Of a stretch of 64,000 bases of DNA, positions 22,401 to 34,400 are shown one piece after another. Each line of letters begins with the position of its first letter. The stretch's first letter is position 1. This stretch comes from Misgurnus anguillicaudatus (lineage: Eukaryota > Chordata > Actinopteri > Cypriniformes > Cobitidae): assembly GCF_027580225.2 (NCBI RefSeq), contig NC_073340.2, forward strand, positions 36,242,001 through 36,306,000. The letters are read 5' to 3'. The position numbers and the translations under genes were made by a program. Under the pieces are notes generated by a model, which was given only the letters and a program-made list of their open reading frames with translations, ran no database searches and was not told the origin of the DNA.

Positions 22401-25400
22401 TCGTAGTGACCGACTGAAAGGGAACGTCTCGGTTACGTATGTAACCCTCGTTCCCTGAAGGAAGGGAACGGAGACGTCACGTCCCGTCGCCACAGTTTGC
22501 TGTTCCATTGCTGTTCAGGCCGGGCACTGTTGCTCGGCTTCTCAGCAATAATATAGCTGATTAGGTATTATGCACCTGCGCCTTATATACACACCTGGCG
22601 GGGCGGCGCCGGCATTATGCAAATACCTGCATGCCAAGTTCATTGGCGTTTCTGATAGTTCTCGAAGTAGATAGGTCACCCGCGAAGCGGTTCCCAATTC
22701 GTCGGTCACGACGTGATGTCTCCGTTCCCTTCCTTCAGGGAACGAGGGTTACATACGTAACCGAGACGATCTGCACCTATCAGTATGCATTATAAAACGG
22801 AAAAAATAATATTGCAGTTCATAATCCCTTAATATAAAACTTGACGAATCGATACTGACATTTAATACATCTTTTGGATGTATTAAAATCGCATTGCAAC
22901 TCATGCAGTCAAAACTAGCGTGCATGAAGCTACATTACACATGATTTTTATTGAAACCTACCCGGAGTGGTGGTGGATCCAGTAAATATAGCTGGAGTTG
23001 TGGAAATCACCTCTGAAGTAGTGCTAACATCTACAGAAAAAAAGCAATTTTAGACAACACTATAATAACTTTGAAGCAATTGAAAAATGTAGGAAATGGG
23101 AAAAGTCTTACCTGTGCAGTATCCCGTACACCAGTTTAATGGTTTCACAAGTTCATAGACATAGTAATTTCCTGGACAGGCTTTAACTCTGATGGGTTTT
23201 GATTTGTAATCACAGCAGGCACCCCAATAATATGAGGCACAGACCTCACGGATCACCACTCCATCTTCTATCTGAGGATGAGGACCATTGAGAGACAGAC
23301 TCAGGCCTGCATTACAGCTGGATGTATTAGGACAGCTCTCTGGCATTTGGATGTTCATCCCATAATGATAAAGTCTGTACCAGCCATTCCAGGAGAAATT
23401 ATCATCACAAACGTATAATCCACTTTCTGTTGTTGTTGCTCTCCAGGGACGATCCAAAGACTCATAGTTGTAACAGGGATCATTGTTGATGCTGCTGAAT
23501 GCAACTGACATGAAGAAAAGAGTTGTTAGTAAAAGCACCATTAGAATCCTTAGAATTCATTTATATTATAAATACACATAACAACACACAGGTCACATGA
23601 TGTATGTTTAACTGATACTCATTATTTGTTTGAAACAAAAAGCTAACTGGCCAATTTCTTTGTCTGTACTGTACTTGCTTGACAAATTCAGAAAATCTTT
23701 CATTGTGGTTTACTTTATATCTTTTGATGCACACTTAACTCCTCATACTGGTAAAAAATATATTTAAACATCACAAGAGTTATCGATATTTACCTGCACA
23801 GTATGAAGGCATTGACAGTGACACATTTGGTGTGACGAGTTTATAGACATAATAATCTCCTGGACAGGCTTTAACTTGGATGGAGTTGGAGCTGTACTGA
23901 CCACACTGGTTGTAGTAATACCACCACAAACTGCTTCCAGCAACCTCACGGGTCACCACTCCATCCTCAATTCTTGGATGAGAACCGTTAAGAAACAGTC
24001 CAGTTTCACCACCACATCCCACATAAGTCACACACCATTCAGACATCTGAGCACTTTCTCCATTTAAATACATTCGATACCAGCCGTTCCACTCAACAGT
24101 TGTGTCATCATGTCCATAGTACTGGTATGAGTTTTGGTGCATGTCTCTCCAATAGTCATCAATAACGTTGTAATTATTACATGGGTCAGAGCTGACTGTT
24201 GTAGATACTGAGAACAGAATGAAAGTCATGAGAGGATAAACACTCACTGACTCTTTAAAGTGACCACAAACAATAGGACATTGAAACTGTACAAAATAGT
24301 GTTTGAGCTGTATAAACTACAATCTTTTATAATCCACTTTTTCATAGTCATTGTGTTTATGATGATAGATGTGAGAATTAAATATTTTTACATATATTTA
24401 GAGTGGAAAATGGAAATGGTATAAACCCTATCTAAAGTACACAGTAAGATTTTACAGCCCAATTATTCTTTGTCTTACGTTAACATATTAGCAAGAATAA
24501 CATAAAAAACACATTGATAGGCTTTCTTGTTAGCAAGTTCATATGTGCATTGTGTTTAACACCTCTAGGCACATTAAAGGTAAACATGAAAAACTTTGTA
24601 TTGATGTTTGAAAACAGTGACATAGACCAAGTCCTGAACGCATAATTTTAATAATAATATAATTTTTTTTTTAGTGTAGCTTCACATATCTGTCTTCCCA
24701 CTGGCAGTGGATTGCATTCGTGTGCAAGCAAATTTTCACTGGAAAGAGTAGACCATCCAGGTACTTAAAGGATATTCATTTCAACAGTATGAAGGACATA
24801 CAAATTCATATTTCGAGTAATATTTAGGATGGAAAATAATGTGTGAATTTGGAGGAATGAATATAAATAAATAAACTTAAGAGGTTACATCCCACTTCAA
24901 AGGTTTCATCCAGAGACTGCATTCAAACACTGAATGAGTAACATCAGCCTCGAAATGTGACATGTGCATTCTAAATGAGTCTGAATCATACTGTATAAAA
25001 CATGTCTTTGACCTCAGTAGTAAATTTCTGAAGAGCGTTTTTGAATCTAAAAGTGGGCGGAGCCGGTCGTCCATCTTGGCAAACGGTTCACTGCATGTTA
25101 CACCCCGATAAATGAAAATGGCCAAGCTGCCACCCCTTAATTATGCAGAACTTTAAGGCTGAACATAATTTAAACGAATGACTTAACTGTGACAAAAAAT
25201 GTACCCCCCTCACAGTTGCCATGAATGGCAAAGTTAGCTATATTATAGACCAAAATCACTTTTTGCCCCAGGTTGTAAACATATTAATTTCTGCTGTAAA
25301 GTTGGGGGTCTATGTGATTGACTCCATTTGGAGCCAGTTTCTAGCAGCCTGTTGATGAAGTGCAGTTTAAGTTTCTTCCAAATGGCTTCATCAGAAAGTT

Positions 25401-28400
25401 CAGAAGGTTGCCCCTCATTCTGAATATTTCATGCATTCTGACTTTTAGAGTTGGTCTCCTTATGCTAAATAAATGCAAAGTGTCAAAAAAGCAGTTGGAT
25501 GTGTTACAGAGTATTTCTGTGATGAATGCACTTCACCAGGGTTAGTTTTTTTTTAAAATACGGGTTCAGCTGACATTTCAGGGGTAGGCTATACGTATCA
25601 TTTCTTTTTATGGCCACTTCCCCCGGAAAACCACACCCACAAGTCAATCAGGGGGAGGGGGAGAACCGAGGATGCTAAGTTACAGGCTTCACGCGTAGCT
25701 TTGTTTTATATCAAGACTCAAAAATGGCATGAAAGAAGAAGTGTGTTTTTGGATGTAAGGAGAGAAAAGCCAGCATTATGGAAACAGTGGATATAGTTTG
25801 TTTATCCCGGATAGCAGCTTTGTTTTGCTCATGTGTTTGTTGAAAGCTGGATTTCATTGAAAAGTCCCAACCGGTTCATGAATTGCATGCGGTAAGTAAA
25901 CTTCTGTGTTATGTTGGAAATAGGCCCGTAAGTGCATATTATATAAACAACAAGAACATGTAGTGAATCATAAGTTATCCAGTGTGTTGCATGACACTCC
26001 TCCAATAGCTCGTAACTCCTCCTTCTGAATTTTTCCGTACATTATCAGAAAGAATCGGTAAAGCTAATCTGTCTTTTATAAATCTGACTCTTTGGAGATA
26101 TAAAGGATGTAATACTACTCTAAAACAGAGTTCCCCAACCACCGGGCCGCAACCCAGTACCGGGTCATGGACAGGTTTCCACCGGGTCGCAAGAACGTCC
26201 CCAAAAAAATTGTATAATAGCTACGTAATAGCTTAATCAGATATTTTGTACTTTTAGAGCTGACTTGAAACTCTGTTCTGTTACTTGAACTTGGGGCTCA
26301 AGCCCAACCAAGTGTCAGGATCCTGCCATAGAGTCTTGTTTTATATTATGTCTTGTCATGATGGCAGGGTTCTGACAGTCACATGTTCTATGGTGTGTTC
26401 AACTTCATGCGGCGCTGCGCAGACTTATCGGCGGCTGACTTGAAGCAGTGCATTCCGGTTAGTATTTTTTTCTGACTTGAGCTGGCGCTGCAGGCACGTG
26501 ACTGTGTCACATGGTTTTAAAGAACCACGAGAGCGACTCGATATCAGCCGCCCGAGTCAGCCAGCGCATTTCCCGAAGAGGAGCTGCACGGACTATATTC
26601 ACGATTGGTCGGATTCACCACATGACAACAATCACGTGTGTTTCGTGTTTATTTTCACGCCCTCAGTTGCAATGAAAATAAAGACGCCTGCACACTTAAA
26701 TCCTTAGCAGCAGGTTTTAATAACCTGAAGATGGTCTTTTGACCGAAAGCTTGGAAAGGTTATTAAAACCTGCTGCTAAGGATTTAAGTGTGCAGACGTC
26801 TTTATTTTCATTGACTACTTTATTGTCTGGCACCTTATTGATCGTGAGTGTGGTGTAACTATTCTTATAATTCACGCCCTCAGTTGCACAAATGCCTCTT
26901 CAGTTCCACTCATGCTCATACACGGACATTCAAAACAGTACAATTCACTTTTTATTTTGTTTACATTTTAGAAATCATGTTTATTGCGATAAACAAGCAA
27001 ACGCCACGTGATCAGCTGTGCCTGACGTAAATGCAGCAAACTACGAGAACCACGGCGGGTCCGACTTCACGTCTCTGTTTTCAGCTCCTCCCTTCCTGTA
27101 CGCGGCTAATCTCGCCGATCGGTTAAGGCCGGGGTATACCTTTTTTCCGCGTCCGCGTCCGGCTCGCGCGTGCACACGTCCGCGCAGCTTTTCGAGTATA
27201 CTCCCAGCGGCTACACGCGGATGGCCGCGTTCGACACTATACGCAATACAAATGATTTCTTAATCAAATTATTAGTCTAACAGGCTGTCAGGCAGGCGGG
27301 GAGCTATGGGCGGGCCTGGGTGGGCCTGGGCCCGCCCAGATTGACAGCTGGCCCGCCCAATCAGAAATGTAAAAAATACTACTCTGTATAGTTAGACATG
27401 TTAACACGGTCTCACACCCATGGCGTCAATACTTGACGACACTTGACCATGCGTCAATATGTTGACGCGGAGGGTATACCTTTATATATGTATATGTAAT
27501 TTATCTATTGCATGTTATGTTAAAAACAGTAAAATTATAAGTAAGCCTGATAACTATTTAAAAACTATTAAAGCAGTTGAATGTTGCGTTATAATGAAAT
27601 ATTCCCGAGCAGCTTTCAGCCATGATCACTTTGAGAACTCTTTTTGCAAGCAAGTAAACGTATTTTGAATAACAACACGTTATAAATATGTGCTGCGCGC
27701 TTTCCTCTCAATAACATAAACACACAACAAATATGACAGCGGGGTAAAAAATAGAAAGAAAACATCTGATCATAGTGATGTTGTTTGATATAGCGATATA
27801 GCAGCACTATAAGTCACGCCACGTTTATTGCTACACTTTATACAATATAGCCTATTGCTTTTAAGCAACAAATAGCCTATCATAACAACCTATAAGCCTA
27901 CTGTGTAATTGAGACATTAATTTAAGAAATGCATTAAAGCAGAAAGACGTGTTGGCTGCGGAAATATAGTGGGTTCACTTCAATCCACACCACAGACGTT
28001 CTTTTTTTGCTTCTTATTTATTAAATCGAGGCAATTGTTTAATCAAACATTGATTAATATTAAGATACAATTTATACAAAACGAAATTCACTTTAAAGAA
28101 AGTCTTTCTACAAAACAAACCTCGCAAAATCGCTTGCCCGACGTCCATTACGGGCTATGGCGAATTCCTGTCGGGCTAAAAAAAATGATGCGCCTTGGCC
28201 GTCGGGCGGAGGAAAAAATATTGTAATGTGTTTGCATTCTCTCAGATTTAGTAAGGTAATTATGTTGTATGTAATTCGGCATCATAGCCATTACTATCCT
28301 CACTAACAAGTGAAACTGTCACGAAATGAAGTGAAAGCATTAAATCCATTATTCCTTTCGTTCACGTCTGATATGCGCGCTCCTCTGCTCCGCTCTGGCT

Positions 28401-31400
28401 TGCTCTTGTGCTCATCAAAAAGTATATTAAATGTTTATTTATTTGTCAGTTCGTTTAACCCCAGAGTCTAACATTATTCTAGCAATTCCCTTTTTCTTTC
28501 TTGATTTAGTAAGTTAACTTAAATATGTGAGAACGAAAATATATTTTTAGTGATTTGCATGAAGAGAATATGATGTTAGAAGCTTCATTTTAAGCATTTA
28601 GTAGCCGTATTTATTTAAACACTTTAATAGGTTATTTAAAAAAGTATACGTTTTTTTGGGGTTCATTTATATTTCCTGTCTCTGTGTGCAGGTTCTTTTT
28701 TGTAGGCTATGAGAGCCAAATATTTTTTTTTACCAAAAAGGCTTAATAAATGTTACGTTGCATTACAATTTAAAGTATCAATAATGTCAAAAATGTGACG
28801 TGCAGTTTGGGTGTGTGTGTATGCTGTTTAAATTAGTGTTCTGAAGTTTTGACGAATTTTATAGACTTGTTATAGTTTCTTATTCAAAAGTGACACCCAT
28901 AGATTCAGGCCCACCCGGACTTAATCCATGCCCACCCATATGTCACGTTCTGCATCCGCCACTGCTGTCAGGGCAGCACTGATTTGACGACATTTACAGT
29001 ACATTAAAACATTAGGATAGGTGAAGAAAAGTAACTGATCCACCATTGCAAACACAGTTTAGAACAAACAACAAGAAAACAGAGAACAGGAATCAAACAA
29101 ACATGCTCCACAGCTTTCTGTTCTTGGAAGAAGTAAAATTTAAAGAAGAAAAACGATAGTGTGTGTGCAAATGCTGTCTATTTCCTTTGTATAATTGTTT
29201 ATAGTGGAGTGCCCTGTCTAAATATTTTCACGCGGATGCGCTGTTGTACGTGGACTGTACGCGCACTGTCCGTGCGGTCTCAAATTTTGGGCTGCACGCG
29301 GACGGTCCGCGCGGCCGGCCGTGGACCCTCTTGATGACGAAAATGACGTCATGTGGACGGCGCGCATACGCGGACGTCCCTAGTATACTTTCGGCTTTAC
29401 ATCCAGCCACAGCCGATGTCAAACACACCTCTTGTGTATCGAGTCATGTGCTCTCTGTGTCTCGTCTCTTCTCTCCGCCCCCTTGTTCTCCCCGTTTATT
29501 GTAATAATTAGTTAATTCCCCTCACCTGTTTTTCCTTTTTATCTTGTTTAGTTTTTCCTATTTAATCCCCTCTTGTCTTTTGTCCTGTGCTAGATCATTT
29601 TGTACTGTTTGTGTTTATTCCAGTCGTGTGTTATTCAAGTCAAGTATCTAGTCTAGTTGTTAGTCAAGTGTATAGTCTCTGTCATATGTTGTATAATGCT
29701 GTTTGCCCTCACGTGGGATTTGTTTTGTTTTGTTTATCATTAAAGTCTTTTTGTATAACCCCTCATCGTCCGCTGTTGGGTTCATCTGTCCAAGCAAGCA
29801 AAGTTCGTTTGACATTAATTATTAAGAATAAACAGGCAGGCAAACTGAAACAATGAAAGTAAAGAAATTATCTGCCAAAATATGGTTTTACACGTCAATA
29901 TAAAATATACTATAAATAAAGCAATTATTAATTTTCCCAATGCATGTTTGTTTTATCTTCCTTCCGTTTAAATCGTTATACAATTCGCAAAGGAGGATTT
30001 TCGGCAAAACCCGAGTTGTCTGGAATGCAGGATATTGATACCTCCCAGACAACTCGTATTTTTGTATTTTCTACCTCAATCCGGAAATTATGTCTAAAAC
30101 CCAGAACGTTTGTTATTGAACACTTTAAGGGCACTATCATACTCTCCGCCATGCAAGTGTCTTTTGCTAGTTTCAACCCGGCGCAATTATCATTTTCGTT
30201 TAGCGCCACATTGTTTAAAGAGCAAATGCATTTGCACCCATGGGCTTTCTGGTTTGAAAATGAGGTGTGTTCGGGCGCATTGTTGGCGCATTGCTAATTT
30301 GAGGCAATTAAAATTTTGTTTTTGCTATATAAGGGGCGCGTAAGTAATATGCACATATAAACATGTGTTTGCTTATCACATGGATCTGCAGCAGCACATA
30401 AACATTTTAAAATATGAAAAATCAAAGGATTAAAATTTAAAAGATTATTATTGAGTCTCTTGGACATAAATGACGATTGATTATGAGACATTAGAAGGGG
30501 TAACAAGCAGCTTCACCTGTAGCCTAAGTAAATACATGTTTTGCTTTAAACAAATGAAAATCTATTAAATCTATTTTTAAAAGTTTTTTTTTCTTGCTAC
30601 CCACCGATTTATTGTATATGATGATTTGTACCTGTGGATATGATGAGATGAGAATTTTTGAAAAGTAAAGCTTTTCAAAGCACTCAAGGGACCGCCGAGT
30701 GCTGAAGGCTCTCCACACGTTTGTAAACTCTTTATCTCTTGTTTGTATTTTTAGAGTACAAACCTTTTTTTGCATATTTGTAAAAAAAATTTGAGATAAC
30801 ACAGATCATGTAGGCTATCCATTCATTTACAGTTATTAAAAGACTGCTAAATTTTACTTCCATGACTGAAAGAAAACGACTTTTAAAGGTTTTAATTCCA
30901 AAAAAAGAACAGTTTCAATACAAATAAAAACAACACACTTTTTTAATATCAATCTTAAACTGGTGGTCTTTACAAATTCTGCTTCCTAAATAGGGATTAG
31001 ACATGGTGCCAGGCACAACTTGCTTTTAAATGGGATGAGAGCTAAGACTCTCATTGGTTTATTGCATGTTACGCCCACAAAACACACATATATATATACT
31101 ATTTTTCCCTTTGTTAAAATATTCAAAAGTGGAATCGGACACGCCCGTTTAGACCGTGCACCATGTGCTTTAGACAATGCGTTTAGATCAATAAAATAGT
31201 GCTCTAAATGTTTCAATGTTACGAAATCAATTGTTACATTAATGTTTTAATGCTAATTAATTTAAACATTATTTTCGGCTTCGCAATACACTTTTCAATC
31301 GGCATGTGTCGTCTTAGCACCGCGAGACCGATTCAACAGTAAATGACTCAGTATGCTTTTACAGTTTTTTCCAATTGCTAACACACTAAAATGACATGAA

Positions 31401-34400
31401 CAGCACAACTATTTAAAATGACACACAGAGAGCAACACCTCTTCTCAAGTCTCCAAAAGTCTAAACACATTTTCTGCTTTACACACATTTTGCAATTCAC
31501 AATGGCACTTTTTAAATGCACTGAACACGGTTCTCTGCACAAGACACAACAATCTGACATAAAGTCACATGTTTGCCTTTTCAAAACACTACCATTCAAA
31601 ATGACACTACACGAGCTAAATGGCCAATATATGTGCCATCTGCCCAAACACCTGAATGGTTAATTGTTAACACTTCAATCAGGATGTAAGCACTAGAAAA
31701 GACCACAGGAACGTCATTGGCCACAGAACCATTATAGATGTTCCTGGCTAACGTGGTGGGAACATCACAATGTGTGCTGCCATCTCCAATATGGATGGTG
31801 TCCTCCACCGTCATGCCAACCTTGGACCATACAACACAGCCATATTCTCACATTTCTAGAAAGACTCCACAACATTCTCATACCATCAGAGTGTATGAAT
31901 GATGCAGACCAAAGAAACCGGTATGTTGTAGTATGGCACAATGTGAGCTTTTATCGTGCAGCCCCAGTCCAAAACTGGTTTGCTGACTACCAAACATTTA
32001 TCGTGCAATACCTCCCACCATACTTGCCATTTTTGAACCCCATAGAAGAGTTATATGGAAGGTATATGACCACCAGCCGTTTGTGCCCATGCCTCTTTTG
32101 CAGGCTATGGAAAAGGCATGTGATGGGATTGATGTTGGTGCAATTTAGGGATGGATAAGGCGCTGAAGGCGCTTCTTCCCTCGATGTCTGGCAAGGGAAT
32201 ATATTGCCTGTGATGTCGACGAGGCGTTGTGACTTGTTTGGTGAAAAATTTAAAAAATCCAACAGCATGTGTGTGTATCTGCAAATATTTCTGTGCATGC
32301 GAACAATCTAATACATATTTTAGTATTATGGCAAAGCATACTAAAGAAAAGTGCACTTTTCATTATGCCCAACTGTGTGTAGTTGGTTAGACAAAAATCT
32401 GGTAATATGAATGAAGTGTGTTCCAATTTGTGTCAAAGTTTGATTTTGATAATGTTATATGTAGTTTAGATTGGAGTGCTTCATTTTGCAGGATATATGT
32501 GGTATTTTGCTATTTGGGTGTGTGGTTTTGTAAATTGTGTTAAGTTTTTTGATAAAACCAGACTAGTTTGCAAAATTGTGTGTTAGCAATTGGAAAAAAC
32601 TGTAAATAGATCTTGCGGTAGTGTGATGTCACAGGCCAACAGGTCTGCGCTGCTCCCCATTAAGTAAGGTAAAGTAAAAATGATACAGAGATGACCAATC
32701 AAATCAAACCAGGCAGACAGAGGTGCAACACAGAGGTCAGATGCGCAGTTAGTGGAAGTGCAAGAAGGATGTAAGTAATCAAACACTGACTATAATACAT
32801 CAGTTTAATGACGAGAAATATGAAACGCAGTGATTGTCAAGGTGACAAGACAAGAAGCATTACTGCAGCTGAGCCAGATGGTTGTCCAAATCTAATGAGC
32901 TGATTTAACTCCATCCAGTAAATCACTTCCCGTTATTCAGCGTGTTTTTTAACAAAATTCGACGCCACCCTTTAATTCTTGAAGAGATCTTTGTACTGTA
33001 TATTGATTAGTGTTGTACTGGACTGCTGCTTGAACTTGAAAACGTGATGCATCAGATGCGCGCTACAACGCTTCATCCACCGGTAGCGTGTGCATAAAGT
33101 GAGCCCATTTTCAGCTTTTGGCTTAAACATTTTATTTCATTCGGTCTTAAAGCTTAATAAACAGCACCTGTTGAAGTCATTAAAGTTAATTAAGTAACTT
33201 CTTCCTATAGTGTTGAGTTCTGCTATTTAAAGTATGTTAAAGGTTTATGATGGAATTTTGATTTCCTGAACAACTTTTACTAAAGTTACTGCAGTTGGCT
33301 ACAATATGAAGCGTTTTGCTTTATTAACAGACAATAAATCAGATGTGAACATTTCTAAATTGAGCAAGGGCAAGAAGAATATTTATCTAATGTGGGGTAA
33401 TGTGAAGTAATCGTAGATTAATGTATACTTTTTTAATAATTCCAGTTCCCTTTAATGGGATATGGACCCCCTATATCCTTGGCCAACCCATTTATAAAAT
33501 TCTAGTTCCACCACTGCATTACAGATGTTGTATTTCAGCATATTAAGTGTATAATAAGTATGTGCATATTGTGAATTAATTTAATAAACTAATTATTGAT
33601 AGCAGGGCCGGCCCTGGCCAATTTGCTGCCCTAGGCAAGATTTCACCTGGTGCCCTTTAGAATCACAGAATCACAATTCCAATCATTTTGTTCATAAACT
33701 TATGCAGAAACAAACTGCACAGCTTTGTCTTGTTTTTCTTTGTTTTGAAAATATTTTGGAAACACATGCACGCACGCATACTGTGGCTATACTGCATTGA
33801 AGCGGCAGTTTAAAATATAAACCCAGAATTTAGCGGACGTCAAGAACAAGAAAACGGAAACAACAATCAGACCGAGACGCGGGATTTAAATTATGTTACA
33901 CGGACCATGTTTAAATTTCAATGTTTCTGGACAGAAATACTAACTTGTTCACTTTGGTCTGGTATTAATAAGCTCCACATTGGAGTGCTGGCTGCTCCCC
34001 GCAGTGCTGAAGACGCGCTCGGACGGAGTACTGGGGGCACTTATGCACAGATGCTGCTGTAAAGCGGAGGAGTCATTAGTTGGGTTAGTAAAATAACGAA
34101 ACTATAGCTTTTAAATAGAAGAAAAAAAAATTTGTAAAGAGATATTTTTTTAAAAAAAAGTTTAAAAGTGCACAACTCTTCTCAAGGGGAAGAAAGCTAC
34201 TTTCCCCTTACGTGTAACCTATCGGAAAGCGCAGATGAGTTCGTTGGCTTAGTAAAATAACGAAATTATATATTTAAGTACAAAATAATATTTATATAAA
34301 GAGAAATATTGAAATAAAAAGTGCAGAACTCTTCTTAAGTGGAAGTAATAAAGTAAAATAACGAATAATAATTATATAATAACGAATAATAGTTTCCAAT

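Larger units (their letters stand above)
16490..22767 (+). mobile_element. DIRS-type tyrosine-recombinase retrotransposon, 6.3 kb, full length
   Basis: Three overlapping ORFs (gag-like, RT/RNase H, tyrosine recombinase), inverted terminal repeats and an internal complementary region, and no target-site duplication: the diagnostic set for DIRS1-like elements, which integrate as circles through a recombinase instead of a DDE integrase. It lies in the gene B intron between the linker exon and D8C3, antisense to the gene. All three ORFs are open end to end, so the copy looks young. Confidence 0.85.
26402..29429. mobile_element. DNA transposon-like insertion in the LTR (GGTGTGTT ends)
   Basis: The outer ends are inverted: GGTGTGTTCAACTTC at left and, reverse-complemented, GGTGTGTTTGACATCGG at right. 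Copy A has no such sequence at the matching position (near 1218-1236). No clear TSD, and some target bases seem lost. Contains the hairpin at 26671-26812 and the Harbinger-like element. Confidence 0.5.
26313..29791. mobile_element. Solo LTR copy B, interrupted by nested DNA elements
   Basis: 26313-26401 and 29430-29791 are the two parts of the LTR found intact at 1150-1632. Its right end has lost the terminal CTGACA. The 3.0 kb between is a nest of later insertions absent from copy A. Confidence 0.7.

Noticed and set aside
23505..23541. Apparent signal peptide (MVLLLTTLFFMSVAF) in front of D8C2
   Set aside because: The CATGTCAG acceptor places most of it in the intron. Similar hydrophobic read-through appears before D8C1 and D8C4 because polypyrimidine tracts encode Leu/Phe. 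A separate gene start is therefore not claimed.
29944..30297. 117-codon plus-strand ORF in the giant intron
   Set aside because: No recognisable domain; it lies in sequence lacking from the paralogous block and looks like chance.
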